Origin: Alphaproteobacteria bacterium
GTDB lineage: Bacteria > Pseudomonadota > Alphaproteobacteria > Micavibrionales > Micavibrionaceae
Length of the DNA stretch: 16,191 nt
NCBI GenBank assembly: GCA_020442505.1
Contig: JAGRJZ010000132.1
Coordinates: 1 to 16,191 of the forward strand
Direction: 5' to 3'
Below are positions 14,648 to 16,191 of this stretch, piece by piece. The position numbers and the translations under genes are program-made. A model generated the notes under the pieces. The model was not told where the DNA came from and did no database searches. It saw nothing but the letters and a program-made list of their open reading frames with translations. How positions within the stretch are numbered: the first letter of the stretch is position 1; each line of letters starts with the position of its first letter.

Positions 14648-15019
14648 TTACTCAGCCGGGCGCGTGACGGTCCGCCGGCGGCGCGGAGCGCGGCTCACGG
14701 GCGGGCCGCCTTCAGGGGCCCTCATGTTTCCGCGTCCTTCGTCATGTCCGGCGCTATTGCCGTTCACGTCCCGCTCGGCGTTATAGTCCCGTTTGCGCGC
14801 GGAACGGTGGGGCGGAATGGGAATCGGCTTGGAGGCCATCTCGTTCCGTTCGCTGACGGCGATTTCGATTTCCAGGCGCGCAGCGACCTTGCGCAGCTCG
14901 TGCACCGCCTCGATCAAGGACTCCCGGCGATCGTTGCTCTTCCGGTCCTCTTCCCATGCTTCATAGCTTGTAATACAGCTTTCGCTGGTGGTTTTCAGTC
15001 TTTGGGCGATTTCATCCAT
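14648..15019 (-). CDS. Small coiled-coil protein with Arg-rich tail, unknown function
   Basis: A 123-residue protein from ATG 15019, which has AGGAGA about seven bases upstream; the frame extends to ATG 15073 but without a better site. Residues 1-60 are amphipathic helix rich in Glu, Arg and Lys (SYEAWEEDRKS, RRESLIEAVHELRKVAARLE), a probable coiled coil, followed by ERNEMASKPIPIPPHRSARK. Residues 75-123 are low-complexity, Gly/Asn/Pro-rich, ending in a basic RAPRRRRTVTRP segment, which suggests disorder and perhaps nucleic acid binding. I do not recognise a named family. It follows ruvA by 86 bases on the same strand, so it may be the third gene of the ruvC-ruvA unit and relate to DNA repair; that is inference from position. 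Confidence 0.75.
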   Translation of the reverse strand: MDEIAQRLKTTSESCITSYEAWEEDRKSNDRRESLIEAVHELRKVAARLEIEIAVSERNEMASKPIPIPPHRSARKRDYNAERDVNGNSAGHDEGRGNMRAPEGGPPVSRAPRRRRTVTRPAE

Positions 15020-15105
15020 TACGGTCTCCTGTGTGTTCCCGATCCGGCCCCACCATACCGGACCGTGCGGCATGACGCAAGAAAAGAAGAAAACGGGGTT
15101 ATTTC

Positions 15106-15762
15106 CTACCCCCCGCTCAGCATTTGCAGGGCCTGACGGATCAGGCTCTGCAAATCGGCCTTGTCGTCGTTATTGTCGTTTTCGGCGCGCGCCCGGGCAA
15201 CGGCCTGATAGGCGTCGCTACGACCATAGCCGAGATTCACAAGAGCGGAGACGGCATCCTGGTCGTCTGCATTCCCCTCTTGCCTTATTCCTTGCACAAC
15301 GGGCGCTCCGGTTGAAGGCGCAGCGGAATCGGAGACGCCAACCGGAACAGAAAACGTCGCACCCCCGGCTTTATCCTTCAGCTCCGTTAAAATCCGGGTC
15401 GCCAGCTTCGGCCCGACCCCTTCCGCGCGGGTCAGGGCCGTCTTATCCCCCGCGGCGATCGCCAGACCGAGTCCTTCCGGGGCGGCGACGTTCAAAATCG
15501 CGAGCGCGACCCGGGCTCCGACGCCCTGAACGGAGGTCAGCAACCGAAACCACTCCTGTTCGGCTTTGTCCTGAAACCCGTAGAGATTAAACGCGTCCTC
15601 GCGGATGATCGTTTCAATCCGCAAGGAAAGCGTATCGCCGGGGCGCCCCGCCTGGGCGAGCGTGCGGCCGCTGGCATGGACCAGATACCCGACCCCGCCC
15701 ACATCCAGGATCAGACTGCCTTGCGAAACGCTGTCGAGGATACCGGAAAGTTTTGCGATCAT
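15106..15762 (-). CDS. ruvA: Holliday junction branch migration protein RuvA
   Basis: A 218-residue RuvA, slightly longer than the usual 190-205. RuvA tetramers hold the Holliday junction square-planar while RuvB pumps the arms. Domain I is the OB fold (1-64) opening MIAKLSGIL with DVGGVGYLVHAS at 20-31 and EDAFNLYGF at 55-63. Domain II has the two helix-hairpin-helix motifs SVQGVGARVALAIL (77-90) and EGVGPKLATRIL (114-125), which bind the junction arms. A flexible linker (135-165) is longer than average, and domain III (166-216, ALVNLGYGRSDAYQAV) binds RuvB. ATG 15762 has AAGGGG upstream. It follows ruvC by 58 bases, which hold nothing else that I recognise. Confidence 0.96.
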   Translation of the reverse strand: MIAKLSGILDSVSQGSLILDVGGVGYLVHASGRTLAQAGRPGDTLSLRIETIIREDAFNLYGFQDKAEQEWFRLLTSVQGVGARVALAILNVAAPEGLGLAIAAGDKTALTRAEGVGPKLATRILTELKDKAGGATFSVPVGVSDSAAPSTGAPVVQGIRQEGNADDQDAVSALVNLGYGRSDAYQAVARARAENDNNDDKADLQSLIRQALQMLSGG

Positions 15763-15820
15763 CGTTTTTTACCCCTTTGGAACATGGGTCCCTTGAGCGG
15801 ATCATAAACATAAAATGCGA

Positions 15821-16191
15821 TCATTGCCAGCCGCCCCCACCCCGATGCGCGCAACACACCGCCACGGCCAGCGCGTCGGCTTCGTCCTCGCCGATGTCCC
15901 CGCAAGCCGGCAGCAATACGCGCACCATCATGCCTATCTGGTCTTTGCCGGCATGGCCGGTGCCAACGACGGATTTTTTAACCAGATTGGTCGCGTATTC
16001 GTACACAGGCATGCCCGCCCGGGCCGGAGCAAGAAGACAAACCCCGCGTGCTTGCCCCAGTTTCAGCGTGGATTTCGGATTTTTATTCACGAAGGTTTCC
16101 TCAACCGCCGCCGCGTCGGGGGAAAAATCGCGCAGGACGCGCCCTAGCCCCTCGTCCAGCTGCGCCAGCCGGTCGGCCAGCGGCGCGGCGG
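15821..16191 (-). CDS. ruvC: Holliday junction resolvase RuvC, C-terminal part
   Basis: The gene runs off the right edge; the last 122 or so codons are present, ending at a TGA at 15823-15821. The visible part holds two of the acidic active-site regions: the Glu in AAVEETFVNKNP (corresponding to E66 of E. coli) and the pair of aspartates in GEDEADALAVAVCCAH (D138/D141). The segments STLKLGQARG, YEYATNLVKKSVVGTGHAGK and MMVRVLLP are typical RuvC, including the basic DNA-contact loop. The N-terminal Asp of the active site is outside the window. It cleaves Holliday junctions processed by RuvAB and is the upstream gene of ruvA; any SOS box would lie beyond the edge. Confidence 0.96.
   Translation of the reverse strand, partial: AAPLADRLAQLDEGLGRVLRDFSPDAAAVEETFVNKNPKSTLKLGQARGVCLLAPARAGMPVYEYATNLVKKSVVGTGHAGKDQIGMMVRVLLPACGDIGEDEADALAVAVCCAHRGGGGWQ

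Overview
The window is ordinary chromosomal DNA of a Gram-negative alphaproteobacterium, moderately GC-rich and almost completely coding. The assignment rests on gene content and order: an LpxI-type lipid A hydrolase, xerD followed by accA, aroK-aroB, an alphaproteobacterial RHH_4-type ribbon-helix-helix protein, a UbiH-family hydroxylase, comF close to an NDUFAF5/BioC-like methyltransferase, and ruvC-ruvA. A free-living member of Rhodospirillales or a related order (Micavibrio-like) fits, but I cannot name a genus. I see no insertion sequence, prophage, CRISPR array, tRNA or rRNA, and no gap longer than 300 bases without a gene.

Layout. 1-3110 (minus strand): a J-domain protein, priA (replication restart helicase) and the first 57 codons of lpxI. 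3261-3653 (plus): a small RHH regulator, convergent with accA. 3677-7310 (minus): a 50-residue membrane peptide, an exported helical-repeat protein, xerD and accA, probably with a promoter at about 7340-7367 and a terminator-like hairpin between xerD and accA. 7406-10353 (plus): aroK, aroB and a FAD hydroxylase, tightly packed. 10350-11132 (minus): comF, sharing its stop codon bases with the hydroxylase. 11252-14620 (plus): a two-gene operon with an 837-residue methyltransferase fusion followed by an NDUFAF5-like protein whose SAM-binding motifs look eroded. 14648-16191 (minus): ruvC (cut by the window end), ruvA and a small coiled-coil/Arg-rich protein where ruvB would often be.

How the genes work together. 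aroK and aroB supply chorismate, the precursor of the ubiquinone ring on which the adjoining hydroxylase probably acts, so that operon reads as one shikimate-to-quinone unit. priA, ruvA/ruvC and xerD cover replication restart, Holliday junction processing and dimer resolution. accA and lpxI feed fatty acid and lipid A synthesis.

The least explained parts are the methyltransferase operon at 11252-14620, the untracked small membrane peptide at 7158-7310, and an 11-bp tandem duplication that separates a Shine-Dalgarno sequence from the start codon at 7111. All family calls are made from motifs read by eye; none was tested by database search.
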